64,000 bases of DNA from Erodium maritimum (GCA_963921825.1 OY997588.1:51468803-51532802), one strand, 5' to 3'. Positions 35,110 through 46,352 are shown, counted from the first letter of the stretch. Translations and numbers: made by a program. Notes: generated from the sequence alone by a model not told the origin.

Positions 35110-35480
35110 GCTCCACCACCGTCGTCGTGGCTACCAACTCCGAACATACCCGATCCTCGGGGTGAGGACTCGATCCAGAATCAGGGCTCTTGGGCCCTCT
35201 CTCGAACCTCCTGTATCGGTTCGCTTCTCCAACTCCGCCGGCACGACAGACCCTAGTCAACACCACACCACCACCAACCGGCGTGTCCAGACGCAGGGGT
35301 GGCCTCAACGGCTCTAAACTCAGCCCCAACCTCTCAGTACAACTCGACGAACAAACGAGTGTATCCAGCAAAACTGACGCCCAAATCGGAGACCGAACAC
35401 CCACTCCATTAGTCACTCCGGTCAGGTCTAGTGCAACCCTCCCAAGGTCCTCTAGGCATTTACTTATAACTTTCCGCAAC
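35110..35480 (-). pseudogene. Gypsy aspartic protease remnant (element C)
   Basis: A minus-strand 150-codon frame (35027-35479) includes DLTGVTNGVGVRSPIWASVL and, broken by a frame change, the LSLEPLRPPLRLDTPVGGG segment. The catalytic D-T-G is damaged (LLDTLVCSSS in this frame). Compared with element A, about 250 bp between protease and the pre-integrase block are deleted. Confidence 0.7.
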
Positions 35481-36899
35481 CAAACCAGGGTTCGCTACTC
35501 GTCCCTTGCGGGAAAAGTAGTAAAGGGTATGAGTGTTATGCTCACCTCCACGGACACCTGTTCGATTATGGCATACTAGTAAAGCTAAAGACTTACCGAT
35601 CTAACTAGAGCCAACCACTACCTCAAAACCTGATGCCAAACGTCACACTGCTCACACTATTAACACCTCACGTACTCGCTCATGTAAGATAAACCTCGAC
35701 ACGGGAAACACGTCCTCAATTCAGTAAATCAGTATTGCTCACACTACCAATACCCCCAATAACCCGATCACATGAGGAAACCTAGTTCGTAAGGCGCCGC
35801 AGCGCACCAACCCTAGCCCCTCTCCGTGGTGAGACTCTCACGCCGAGGCGCTGCATCACTACCGCAGGTTATTGATGAGTCTCGAAATCAAGACCTCATC
35901 CCTTAACACCGAACTTATGACCTCTACCACCACCACAACCGTGAACACCGCCACGCAAAGCCAACACTCAAACTGCACAACGAAACAACAAAACCCCCTT
36001 TTTTTGAAAGTAGCTGGCTGGACCAGGCCGGCAACTGGGCCGGGCCGTGCCACCTACCGGGCCGGCACGCCAGCCGAGCCGTGCCCCCTTCCGGACCGGC
36101 ACGCCAGCTGGGCCGTGCCAGCATCCGGGCCGGCACGCCAGCCGTGCCGTGCCCAATTCCGGGCCAAAACAGAGGCCCCGGCCACGTTTCCTATCGGGCC
36201 GGTCCATGGCCCGTCCCGTAGCTGCGACGACTTCGCACCTAACACACCGTCACATCTATCCTAGGGCACTCGCATCCTACCCTTCTCCTAGCGACCTGCA
36301 CGCTTGTGCGTCGTAGACATTTGACCACCAAACCAACGACACACTTATAACAATTCAAGACCAAAACACCACTCACCCAACGTCAATCACAAGCCAACAC
36401 GGCCAAACAACAACACAACAACACTTGCCCACCGGGCCAACCAACACCGAACCACGCCCACCGGGCCAACCAACATCAAAACACGCCCACCGGGCCAATC
36501 AAAATCAAACCCGCCCTCAGGGCCAATCAAATTTTAAACGCGTCCATTGGACCAACCAATTTTAAAACTTTCTCCACTTCATTAAAAACCTCATTTCTTG
36601 ACATCAGGTGGTTACAACCCGGTCCAGGCGTCCCCGAACTACGTTGTACCGACTTGATATCAGCATCATCACGTTCGACTACAGGAGCTCCTGAGTCGAG
36701 TCGCGACAGCTTAAAAACGTTTCACGCAGCAACAAACAATCAGCACACCAGCAATCAAACATTGCACAATCACAAACAGGACTCAAACCACTACGGGTCT
36801 ACACACGGGTTCCGACTTGCGTACCCAACTCACGACGGGGCTTAACTGACTCGAATCTCCCCACCTAATTGACGTAAAGTCCGAGGTGTGAAACCTCGA
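35481..36899 (-). other. Leader region of element C
   Basis: About 1.4 kb with no gag, collinear with the leaders of A and B. It includes the GGCCCGGTGGGCGTG-type repeats (36425-36560, reversed). The palindrome cluster seen in A and B is replaced here by a GC-rich tandem repeat (36003-36205). Confidence 0.55.
36003..36205 (-). repeat. GC-rich minisatellite in leader of element C
   Basis: About four to five units of roughly 38-40 bp carrying GGGCCGGCACGCCAGCCGTGCC-like cores (several variants), far more GC-rich than its surroundings. Each unit holds nested inverted repeats. Confidence 0.8.
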
Positions 36900-36911
36900 G
36901 CTCTGATACCA
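36900..36911 (-). promoter_or_regulatory. Primer binding site, element C
   Basis: Minus-strand TGGTATCAGAGC, three bases inside the 5' LTR edge at 36915. Confidence 0.9.
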
Positions 36912-36914
36912 AGC

Positions 36915-37360
36915 TGTCACGCCCCAATTTCAGTAAACCGAACTCGGGACGCGAACATTTAAAATCATAAAACATTTAAAAACCTTTTCCATAGATCATT
37001 TTTTGTTCAAAAAAATAATATTTACAACTCAAAATATGTCCCAACAAGCGGACAAAACAAGGTATCCGTCACTAGACTCAAAAGTAAAACCCAGAAGCCC
37101 GCTCCTAGCTCTTCAAGCTTCAGAAGCTCACCTAGTCCAACCCGCGACCGGTAACTGTAGGAAAAGAAGCTAGGGGTGAGCGTTCGCTCACCACCACGGA
37201 TAACAGACTGACTACGGCATAATTAGCAGACAAAGCCGGTAACACCAACAACCAACTCAACCCCGGGGATCACTATCCCCAAACTCAAGTAACCCGACCG
37301 ACACCCACGCACTGATACTTTCCTCAGCCGACTCAACACTCGGACACGTAAAGTAGAACC
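36915..37360 (-). repeat. 5' LTR of element C, truncated
   Basis: Only the last roughly 445 bp of this LTR remain (compare 30993-31440). The break falls at a short shared CCGA sequence joining it to the LTR of element B. Confidence 0.82.
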
Positions 37361-40103
37361 GAAACGTCCGAATTTCGCGAATCTGACAGAAAATATCTAC
37401 CAAGATATTTGTTTAAAAGGGGGGACCCACTTGACACTTTTCACACTTTGGTGGTTGATAGTTTTTGAATAAAACTAAAGAAAAGTAAAGGTGGTGGTGG
37501 TAGTTTTGTAAATATGAAAAAGGTGTGTGGTTGGTGTTGTTTTAAAACAAAACAAAAGGAAGACAAATTGTAAGTCTCGGCCATTTAGAAAAAAAAGGAG
37601 AAAGTAGAGAGAGAAAGTGGAGAGAAGAAAGAGAAGGAGAAAAGGGAAAAAGAGAAGAGAAAGTGTGACGTTTTGGTGATTTTCCGACGATCCAACCGGA
37701 GGATCGTCTCAACGATTGAAGAATCGACCTCCCGTCATCATTCTCTACGGTGAGAACCTAATTGATTTTCGTTTTGGTACGTTTGAATTTTAGGGTTTGA
37801 GTTTAAATGGGTTGATTAAGGTTGGGTTAAGGATTGGGGTTCGTTGGGAACGTTTTGGGGCGAAAAGGAACATTTTTCGTTGTGGCCGTGTGGGGCCCAC
37901 TTGGTCGGGCCTCGGTTTTTTCGTGTTCGGGTAGTCTTGGACGATCCCCAAGTCGATAATTCACACCCGGAACGAATTATGGAATTAAATTGTGAAAGTT
38001 AGAAATTTCGGGTTTAGAAACTTTAAACGCGAATTAAATCGCCCGGAAATCGGAAATTGATTCTGTCGATTGCATTGGATCCCTTTAATTATTCTAAGAC
38101 CGTAGAAACAAAAACGGGAATTTTCAGAGCCCCGGAAGGATGTTTTCCAATCCCGGGAAGATTCGTTGGGTCGGGCGAAACGGGCCTTTCCGGGCCCATT
38201 ATCGACAATGTTGAGTAATTGGGAAGTTTGGGAGTGATCGACATTGTCGGGGTTGAGTTTGGGCGTCAAATTCATTAAAATTCAGCTTTGTCTGCAAACT
38301 TAAAAAGTGTTTTAATTGTGATCTTGTTAGATCGTGCCGAGGACCGCGGAAAGGGAAAGCTAGGCGAGTGATCGTGCGCACGCCGGAGCTTGGTTGTGAA
38401 CTTGTGGGAACGCATTACGAGGTAGGGAAAAGTAGCCGGATCTCGGCCTTGACTAGGGAAAGTTAACAGTAGAAATGCATGTGACACTTGGGTGTCGTGG
38501 GTTTAGTAAGTTTATTGAATATTAGAAAGGCAGGCGACACCGGGTGGTGTCGTATGATACGGGAACGTATCGAACAATAGAAATGCATGTGACACTTAGT
38601 AGTGTCGTAGGAGCAGTGAACTTATTGATATTAGAACTACTGGAGGCATTTGGTTATGCCCGGAGGTTGATTGTGAGCTTATTGATATTAGAACTACTGG
38701 AGGCATTGGTTATGCCCGGAGGTTGATTTGTGTAGTTGTGTCTTGGGTGGCCATGAGAGCCCGTGTTTTACTGTTGGTGTCTTGGGTGGCCATGAGAGCC
38801 CGTACTTTACTATTGTGTCTTGGGTGGCCATGAGAGCCCGTGCTTTACTGTTGTGTCTTGGGTGGCCATGAGAGCCCGTGTTTTATTGTTGGTGTCTTGG
38901 GTGGCCATAAGTGCCCGTGGGGTTGTTGAGCCCGTGAGTTATTGTCGGTGTGTCTTGGGTGGCCATGAGTGCCCGTGGGGTTGTCGAGCCCGTGAGTTAC
39001 TGTTGGTGTGTCTTGGGAGCCCGTGAGTGCCCGTGAGGTTGTTGAGCCCGTGAGTTACTGTTGGTGTGTCTTGGGAGGCCGTGAGTGCCCGTGGGGTTGT
39101 TGAGCCCGTGAGTTACTGTTGGTGTGTCTTGGGAGGCCATGAGTGCCCGTGGGGTTGTTGAGCCCGTGAGTTACTGTTGGTGTGTCTTGGGTGGCCATGA
39201 GTGCCTATGAAGTGTTAGACCGGTATTGTTGCTGTTTGTTGAACTTTTCTTGTGATTGTGATTGTGGTTACCTGAGGTTAGGGGCCCGGTTCATAATAAC
39301 GGGGGTCCTGTGATCGCACGCATCTGCATATTCAGACGGGGTAGGGGGGCCGCCCGTGAGGAAAGGGGTCATGGCCGCGCGTGCGTGGGTGGTGACAGGT
39401 CGACAGCCTGATCCGACTTTGTGACGGGAAAAGTGCAACAGGTCGACCGCCTGGCTTGACAGGGATCGGCAAAGGGGCGACAGGTCGACCGCCCGGCCTG
39501 AGAGGGATCGGTAAAGGGCGTGAGGGGATTACTGAGTTGCTGGAGTGCGATCCTTTACGATCTTGTTTGCTGTGCGATCCTTTGTGATCTTGGGTGTTGC
39601 GTGGTTGTCTTTCGTGTCTTTGGAGGAAGTCGTAATCGTTGTGTCGGGTCTACATCACGTGTCCGAGTGTTGAGTCTGTTGAGGAAAGCAACAGTTTGTG
39701 TGTCAGTCGGGTTACTTGAGTTTGGGGATAGTAGTCCCCGGTGGTTGGGTTGTTGTTGGTGTTACCGGCATTGTCTGCTAAGTATGCCGTAGTCAGTCTG
39801 TTATCCGTGGTGGTGAGCGAACGCTCACCCCTAGCTACTTTTCCTACAGGTACTGGTCGCAGGATGGACTAGGTGAGCTTCCGAAGCTTGAAGAGCTAGG
39901 AGCGGGAGTCCGGGTTTACTTTTGAGTCTAGCGACGTACACTTGTATTTTGTCCGCTTGTTGGGACGTACTTTTGAGTTGTAAATTATGATTTTGTTTAA
40001 GTAAATGGTGGTTTTAAAATGATTTATTTAAAATGTCTGAAAGGTTTTATTGTTTTAAACGTTCGCATTCCGAGTTCGGTTTTACTGAAATTGGGTAGTG
40101 ACA
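37361..40103 (+). repeat. 3' LTR of gypsy element B, 5'-truncated
   Basis: Begins within the LTR at the CGTCCGAATTTCGCGAATCTG block (equivalent to about 17220 in the 5' LTR) and runs to TAGTGACA at 40103, followed by the taccc target duplication. The 58-bp minisatellite lies at about 38730-39200. Confidence 0.87.
38730..39205 (+). repeat. 58-bp minisatellite, 3' LTR of element B
   Basis: Short GGCCATGAGAGCCCGT units (about 38-57 bp) pass into full 58-bp units; roughly eight to nine in total. Confidence 0.85.
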
Positions 40104-40108
40104 TACCC

Positions 40109-41452
40109 TTTCTAACTAATATGAGAAGACAGTCATTTTAGTATGATATCCCTTATAATCAAAATATGAGAAGACATTCCAAAAACTCATTGTACTGAAC
40201 TGCACCTTACAATTAAAGGTAGCATGCGAAATGGCAAACACGAGAACCAAGATTAAGTGGTAATTCGAAAACACAAGCCCACAAAATAAAACCATTAGTT
40301 TCAGTATTAAAACCAAGTTTTACTTAAAACTATCAAATACATGCCCGCAAAAATAAAGCCATCAAACATTTCATAATTTTGATGTATAACTGTAGACCGA
40401 TCTAAGTTCACAAACACATAATTTTGATGTATAACTGTAGACCAATCTATGATTAAAGTCAAAACAAAGTTCATAAACACAGACAAATGAACAAAACAAA
40501 ACAAACAAATCATATGAGAAACTTTATAGTCCTAGAGTTGGAGTTGATAACATCATAGATAATCTCATGTATTAACATATATCTAGTTAGCAAACAATGT
40601 GTTATTTTGGGACAGAGTGAATAGAAAGAATTAACTAAACCAGCCAATAAAATGAGTCCAAACTAATGGAACCATAAAACACCGTGTTATATTGATCAAC
40701 CTAAAACAACAATTTATAGAACCACCAAAAGCAATCAAGTCAATCCTACGAATAACCGCGCCAAAATTGTTGTGAGAAACAAACTGAAATGAACATACCG
40801 TTGATCGAGGAACGGATGTGGAGGGTATGGCTGGGAGATCGTGTGAGATGTGAACCCTATAAAGAAAAAAAAAAGAACAAACATCAATACAACCAGAAAT
40901 CATAGCTTCCATCTACCACACCATACCAATAACATAAAATTTGGTTTTTGCAGTAATCTTATCCCAAAATAAATACTCAACAATTAACATAATTGACACA
41001 ATACATCACCAATCACACCCACCTCTCTGAAACTACCACAACAACACAGTTTCCATACACATACACACAATCTCAAAACAACACATACATATTTTTTCCT
41101 AATTTTTTTTCCTTACCCTATCTTTCGAATTAAAGCAATAGATGAAATTGAAAATTTTCCCGTGGACCAAAACATTATCAACATTTCAATCTGATCATGT
41201 GGCAGAGACAGAGAAATGGACATAGTATATTTTCTTATTCAAAATGTAAGTCGCAATTCAAGCCAGATTCAAATAATTATTTTATGAATCAATAGAATAT
41301 AAGTGATAACAAAATGTAAGGATACAATTTCTATTAACTTATATGACCAAACGAAATGTATATCTATATAGTTCAATGAAAAGGCACAAAAGAAAATAGA
41401 AAAATAGGGGCAAATCAACATCAAAACGAATTAGATACATTAAAAGATCTTT
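40109..41452. other. AT-rich flank between element B and the MULE
   Basis: No transposon signature or clear gene. A 45-bp direct repeat (CATAATTTTGATGTATAACTG) occurs at 40372 and 40417. On the minus strand, about 40860-40800 looks like an exon ending in a GT donor (ATCAACGGTATGTTC) but has no recognisable product. The last nine bases, 41444-41452, are one copy of the MULE target duplication. Confidence 0.35.
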
Positions 41453-41566
41453 GGGTTATTTACGATAAGGTACCCTAATGTTTCGTCCACGAACGATAAG
41501 GTACCCTAATGAATTTTGTGTCCGATAAGGTACCCTAATGATTCGTCCACGAACGATTTGGTTTAA
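41453..41566 (+). repeat. MULE left terminal inverted repeat
   Basis: Starts GGGTTATTTACGATAAGG and contains three copies of CGATAAGGTACCCTAATG-type motifs alternating with GTCCACGAACGAT. It pairs with 43132-43246. Confidence 0.93.
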
Positions 41567-41879
41567 AATTGGCATATTCCGTTAAAAACTAACGGAATAT
41601 TCCTCTAAATTAGACATTTGCAGTTAAGTAGGGTGTGAAATGACGATTTTACCCTTTCTTATTTTAAGCTTATAAATTTGATAGACAAAATTACCATTAT
41701 ACCCTTAATTATATAATACAATAAAAATATAATAAATAAATAAATTTGAATTTTTTAAAATTTAAAAAATTAAATTTTTTAAAATAATAATAAAAAAAGT
41801 TTTAAATTTTAAAAATATTAAAAATTAAAAATTAAAAAATTAAAAAGAATAAAAAATTAAAAACTAAAAAAAAAAACTG

Positions 41880-42440
41880 ATTACATAAACACATCAAACC
41901 CTCTCTCATCTCTCATTCACGACCTCTCCTCTCTCTCTCATTCACACATCAACCTGTTCATCTTCACCGAGCTCCGACTTCGCTCATCCGACCTCGCGAG
42001 CAAATCCCCTTCTCCGACCAGCATGTCCTCATGCGAGACGACGATTTGATTTTTGGTCCCATTCAGCGCCGTAGAGGTTGAGGCGGCGGCGGCGAGCTTC
42101 TTCTCAGATCTGAAATTCCATATTTGTGGCTTCCCTATGGCGGCGGCGACGACAAAACTGGGGTTGTGGTGGTGCTGGAGCTCGTCTTCTCCACAGGGAC
42201 GTGGTGTTGGAGTTCTTCTTCTGCCCGTGCTCGCCGGAAAGTTCTCGAAGCTTCGAGTTCGTGTCCAGATCTGAAGCCGGAGAAAGATGTCGACCCATCT
42301 CCATGTCCCTCACAGGACCCCATCTACGATTTCATATAGATCTATTATCTAGACCATAAATCGTGGTCGAAGCAGAGAGGGGAGGCGAAGGCTCGACAAA
42401 GAGGGGCGGCGAAGACTCGAGTTCATGGGAAGCTTTAAGG
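41880..42440 (+). other. GC-rich cargo inside the MULE
   Basis: CT-rich 5'UTR-like sequence (41890-41950) leads into GC-rich sequence with short overlapping open frames (42053-42359, none over 80 codons). It reads like the start of a plant gene (pyrimidine-rich leader, then a GCGGCGGCG-rich stretch at 42080-42150). I recognise no protein family and the frames disagree, so no gene is called. Confidence 0.4.
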
Positions 42441-43131
42441 GTTTGGATATTGTTTGAATTTCTGGGTTTGTTCATCTGGTAATCTGGAAATCGAAAAACA
42501 AATCGTGTTTGTACATCTGTTAATCAATTTGTCTGGGTTTGTTCATCTATTAATTTGGAAAGGGTGAATAAAAATCTGGTTTGTTCATTAATCTGTTAAT
42601 CTGTTTTTTTTCAATTGAAATTACCCAGCTCAAAAAAGAAGAAGAAGAAGAACAGACATCGTGTATTGACAGAAATGAAATAAAAGAAAATAAAAGAAAC
42701 TAACAAATTTTGAGAAAAAAATTAAAACTGATTTTTAAATATAAAATCTAAAATTTTAATATAAAAAACTGATTATTAAAATAATTAAAACTGATTTTTA
42801 ATATAAAAAAACTGATTATTAAAAAAATAAAAACTTATTTTTAATATAAAAAAAACTGATTATTAAAAAATAAAACTGATTTTTAAATATAAAAATCTGA
42901 TTTTAAAAAAATAAAAACTTATTTTTGAAAATAAAAAACCAATTTCAGTTTTTAAAAAAATATATAATTTAATTATTTTATTTTGGAAATTTAAAATAAT
43001 TAGAAAATATAAATTAAAGAAAAATAATAACTGAGGGTATAATGGTCTTTTTACACTTAAGTCAAAAGTCAACTAAAATGGTAAAGGGTAAATTGGTCTT
43101 TTCACGTAGGTCTGTTAGTTTTTTAACAGCA

Positions 43132-43246
43132 TTAAACCAAATCGTTCGTGGACGAATCATTAGGGTACCTTATCGGACAAAAAATTCATTAGGGTGCCTT
43201 ATCGTTCGTGGACGAAACATTAGGGTACCTTATCGTAAATAAACCC
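43132..43246 (-). repeat. MULE right terminal inverted repeat
   Basis: Reverse complement of the left repeat, one base longer (GGGTTTATTTACG), with the same three-motif structure and about three mismatches. Confidence 0.93.
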
Positions 43247-43255
43247 AAGATCTTT

Positions 43256-43962
43256 TTTACCCTTCTTGTCAGTTCTTTCAAACAGAATCACCCGACCGTC
43301 ACGCTGTAAATTGAAACAATCGGAAAGTGAAGCAAAGTTGAAGGAAATGCATGTAAAACTAAGAAGAACTACCCAAAAATCACATAAATGGATTAAGGTT
43401 ATTTAATCCATCATGAACCTAGAATTCAACTGTCCTAGAGATTGATTGGAGACACGAATCCAGAGCAGAGATTTAGGGAATATAAAAAAAGAGGTGTGAA
43501 ACGGAAGAGAAGAACTCGGCAGACGCTACTGGGAGATGAGAGGGGCGATGGACCTGGTTCTTCCAGAAGACCAACGAACCCATTTATACACTGTTTGGCC
43601 CCAATTTGCGGGCCCTAATCAATGGTCTTTGGAGCAAAGAAACGGACCGGTTGGAATTGAATACGCATAAGTAGAACAGCTCAAGTGGGGAAGAAGCAGG
43701 AGAAACCAGCGTTGAGGCAAAGAGCTGAAGAGAGGCTTGCCAGCGTGGCTTGCCAGGTGGCTAAGTTCACTCCTATTACCTTAAGTAAGATTTCTTGAGT
43801 TTAAATCTCATTTAATTGAATTTAATTCAATTAAAAACCTTTAATTTGCATTTTTTTTCCCAACAATCCCTCACAAAAATGCAATAAAGGTTCCAGAGAT
43901 ATAAAACAGGGAAAGGATAAGGGAAATTCCTGAGTATTGAAAGGATTTATGATTGGATACTT
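43256..43962 (-). promoter_or_regulatory. Possible promoter and leader of a disrupted minus-strand gene
   Basis: On the minus strand TGTATAAATGGG (about 43579-43590) lies downstream of a GGGCCC-containing stretch and upstream of a pyrimidine-rich, ATG-poor leader. Further along, TTTCAATTTACAG (ending at 43304) resembles a splice acceptor, followed by about 40 bases readable as RDGRVILFERTDKKG. The MULE target site lies a few bases beyond. This is inference from signals only; no product is recognised. The first part of the interval (plus-strand 43800-43962) is AT-rich with nothing notable. Confidence 0.25.
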
Positions 43963-44086
43963 TTTTTTGATAAGCGATGTGAAAATTCATTATACGTAAG
44001 AAGGGTACAATGAAAAGTAGTATAAATGACCAATGTGATCATTCCTGCGAAAACCAAACAAGTAAATCAACTAACTAGCAAAAGAC

Positions 44087-44359
44087 CTATGCTTGGACAT
44101 AACAACATAACCAAGCAGATATGGAAGCAGACCAAAACAAACCAGTAACCAAAATACGACTAAACCAGACAAGAGAGAGGATTCGATTGTCACAACACAA
44201 ATGAAGCTTGATCCGAGAAGACCGAAAAGGAGAATAGCTGAAGGACTGCAACTTCACAACCCACACAAAACCCGAGTGAGCTCTTCTGATGATACAACTT
44301 ATACTTCGCCTCTTATGGACGGAGTTCGTTCCTCTCACATTCCAAGCGAGGAACTTCAA
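44087..44359 (-). pseudogene. LINE ORF2 start fused to element 3' end
   Basis: Begins MKFLAWNVRG, the conserved start of the L1 endonuclease, five bases after the ORF1 stop. After about 25-30 residues the similarity ends and the frame runs through sequence typical of a LINE 3' untranslated tail. It therefore records the internal deletion that removed ORF2. Confidence 0.65.
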
Positions 44360-44363
44360 GTCA

Positions 44364-46021
44364 TCAGTTTTGGATTAAATTAGGAGGAATTGACTCATCT
44401 AATTCCTCATCCTCACAATCATCCTCAAAATAATCATCTTCATCAGCTTCCAGATCAAGACGTTCTGACATTTCCAAGTCCAAATTTTCGAATTGATCTA
44501 TGGCGAATTCAGTGGACTTCAATGCCTTAACTCCCACCTTCTTGACATACTCCCAATGTCTTTCTCTATCAGCGCTCGATAACAAAACAGGACTCCTTTG
44601 CGAAAGAACTGGGGTTTTATAAACTGTTGGAACATGCAAATTCTTACGGGTTCGAAGCTTCTCACGCTTCATAGGATGCGTATGACTCGGCAGGACTCCA
44701 ACTGAAGGAGATGGCACCGATAAATTGACAATCTGTTGATTATCAACTGATAGAGGGATAGTTGAATTAGAATTTGAAACTTTATCCAAATCCTTATCGC
44801 CTCGATACAGACTATCCTTCTCTGAAGAAGACTCCGGCACCGTCACGACCGGGAAAAAAGATTCCGGCACTTCTGAAATTGGTACTCCAGTGATCAGTAG
44901 TGGGAAAAACGAAGCCTTTAAAGCAAACTTTATGTCCAGGGAACTAATTTTAATGTTGCTATGTATCAACAATAAAATTGAACCAAAGTTTGCAGAGACC
45001 GGATTGGAATCGCACATGGAATGTAACAAAGTACCTAACGATCTTCCAATTGCTCTTGCAGACTCATCTGTTCGTCCTAAAAACGGGATTCCCTCCACTT
45101 TGACCCACTGGAAGAAGCCTCCAACTGTTACAAGAATTCCGGAATTGCTTAAAATCGAAAACATGGTTTCAAACGTGTCCAATTATCCTTTTCGAGTTCG
45201 TCCCTGAGATTGGGATCAAGAACCGTCAAGAGGAAAATATGATTCCCAAATGCCCTAAGAACCACGTCCTCTAAGCCCTGTGAACTCAGCAAAGAATCAA
45301 ACTGTGAGATCGACCAATTATTATGAGCCATAACCAGGATACCAGACAATGCCATTTCGCGTGAGCCCTCTACTGCAGAACCCTGTACCACCAGACCTGA
45401 AACATCATGAATCGAATCCTTCTTGGTCTGACTAGATAATGAGGAGAAATTAACTTTGTCTTTTGCAAGTCTTGCAAAGTCAACCAACAGCTTGTATCCA
45501 TCTTGCAAAGTACCATTGAACGCCTCAATTGTCTCCTTTTCCAATGTCGGTTGCATTTTGACAAACCCAAAAAACTTTCCTCCTCTATTTGATGGTTTGC
45601 AAACGAAGCAGTACTCTACCCCTTCAAGACCTAGCAGAGCCTTCAGCCACTTATCATCTCTTCCCAGATGTATATTACAGACGAACAACTTTTTGCACCC
45701 ATTATTGCTCTGTTCTGAAACGTTTGGTACCTTTGGCATTATACTAAGTGGGGCAACAGAAACTAAAGGCTGCTTTAGCCTTTGAACCAGGGATGATACT
45801 CTTCCCGCTTGAGGCCAACATTCAGAGGAAGGAGGAGTAGAGTTGGAACGTTCCCTTGACGATGGATCAGAATTTCCACTAGGAGCCACCACAACCGATC
45901 GCAACCTGTGTTTCGATTTCGACTCTTCCACCATAGGACCCTTTCCTTTTCGATTGTCCCGCTTCATCTTCTTCTTTTGAGTCGATCTGGGAATCCACAA
46001 CAAAGAATCTTTCAAAAGCAT
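44364..46021 (-). pseudogene. LINE ORF1 (RRM-containing gag-like protein), frameshifted
   Basis: ORF1 of plant L1-type LINEs binds RNA and forms the ribonucleoprotein. From the ATG at 46021: a basic segment (KKKMKRDNRKGKGP), a Ser/Pro-rich linker, and an RNA recognition motif with RNP2-like LFVCNI and RNP1-like GKFFGFVKM. A second conserved region (IFLLTVLDPNLRDELEKDNW) follows. Near 45180 the frame changes once; it continues as ETMFSILSNSG and FFQWVKVEGIPFLGR, then a linker and a very acidic end (DLEADEDDYFEDDCEDEELDES). A single frameshift is the only obvious lesion. The upstream extension to 46129 starts with GTG and is not credible as protein start. Confidence 0.75.
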
Positions 46022-46099
46022 GGAGACACGAAGGAAGCACCGGCCAGGAAAAAAACTGGAGACGAGGAGCGCCGTGAAACCTACAGTTTTGTATCTCGA

Positions 46100-46352
46100 A
46101 ACTCTCCCCGTCGGCGACGTACTGAACACGAGTCGGAGTTGGGCTGAGTGACGCCGGCAAAGGATTTGCGTCGTGAAAACACCTACAGATCTTCGATTGA
46201 AGACCCACGAAGTCGCGACTTGTCAAAACAACAAAACCAGGTCAAAAACCGAAATTACCCAACCTGAAACTCGAATTCTCCCCGTCAGCGACGTCCTGAA
46301 CATAGGCCGAAGAGACTACAGGGCTGAGTGACGCCGGCAATGGCTTGGCTTC
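46100..46352 (-). repeat. Direct repeat in LINE 5' leader
   Basis: Two related segments about 174 bp apart (CTCCCCGTCGGCGACGTACTGAAC near 46104 against a variant near 46278), each followed by GGGCTGAGTGACGCCGGCAA. Tandem 5' monomers are known in some L1 promoters; here only two are visible. Confidence 0.7.

Larger units (their letters stand above)
30993..37360 (-). mobile_element. Ty3/gypsy element C (reverse-oriented, non-autonomous, truncated)
   Basis: Inserted into the reverse transcriptase of element B in the opposite direction. It has a complete 3' LTR (30993-34346), a polypurine tract, a short 2,568-bp internal region (34347-36914) with integrase-tail and protease remnants but no reverse transcriptase, a primer binding site, and about 445 bp of 5' LTR. 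At about 37360 the 5' LTR stops and B's 3' LTR begins, so a deletion removed C's remaining LTR and its right-hand target duplication. The left flank is gcggg (30988-30992). Internal deletion junctions match those of element A. Confidence 0.85.
16863..40103 (+). mobile_element. Ty3/gypsy element B (nested, interrupted twice)
   Basis: The element is recognised by matching ends. Its 5' LTR starts TGTAAGAACCACTCCCGG at 16863 after taccc, and its 3' LTR ends GTGACA at 40103 before taccc (40104-40108). Inside lie a copia insertion (18863-27316) and reverse-oriented gypsy element C (30993 to about 37360). What remains of B is most of the 5' LTR, a primer binding site at 28244-28255, protease and reverse transcriptase remnants, and a 3' LTR lacking about its first 360 bp. 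RNase H, integrase, the polypurine tract and the start of the 3' LTR were lost at the C/B junction. It is the only gypsy copy here with reverse transcriptase sequence. Confidence 0.85.
41453..43246. mobile_element. Mutator-like DNA transposon (non-autonomous MULE)
   Basis: A 1,794-bp element with long terminal inverted repeats (41453-41566 and 43132-43246, about 115 bp, only a few mismatches), flanked by an exact 9-bp duplication AAGATCTTT (41444-41452 and 43247-43255). Length of duplication and of the inverted repeats both point to the Mutator superfamily. No transposase is encoded. The interior has very AT-rich arms around a GC-rich centre (about 41990-42440) that is unlike the arms and could be captured host sequence (Pack-MULE type). 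Confidence 0.88.

Noticed and set aside
42053-42359. Overlapping short ORFs in the MULE centre as a real gene
   Set aside because: Three frames are open over the same bases, none exceeds 80 codons and none shows a known domain.
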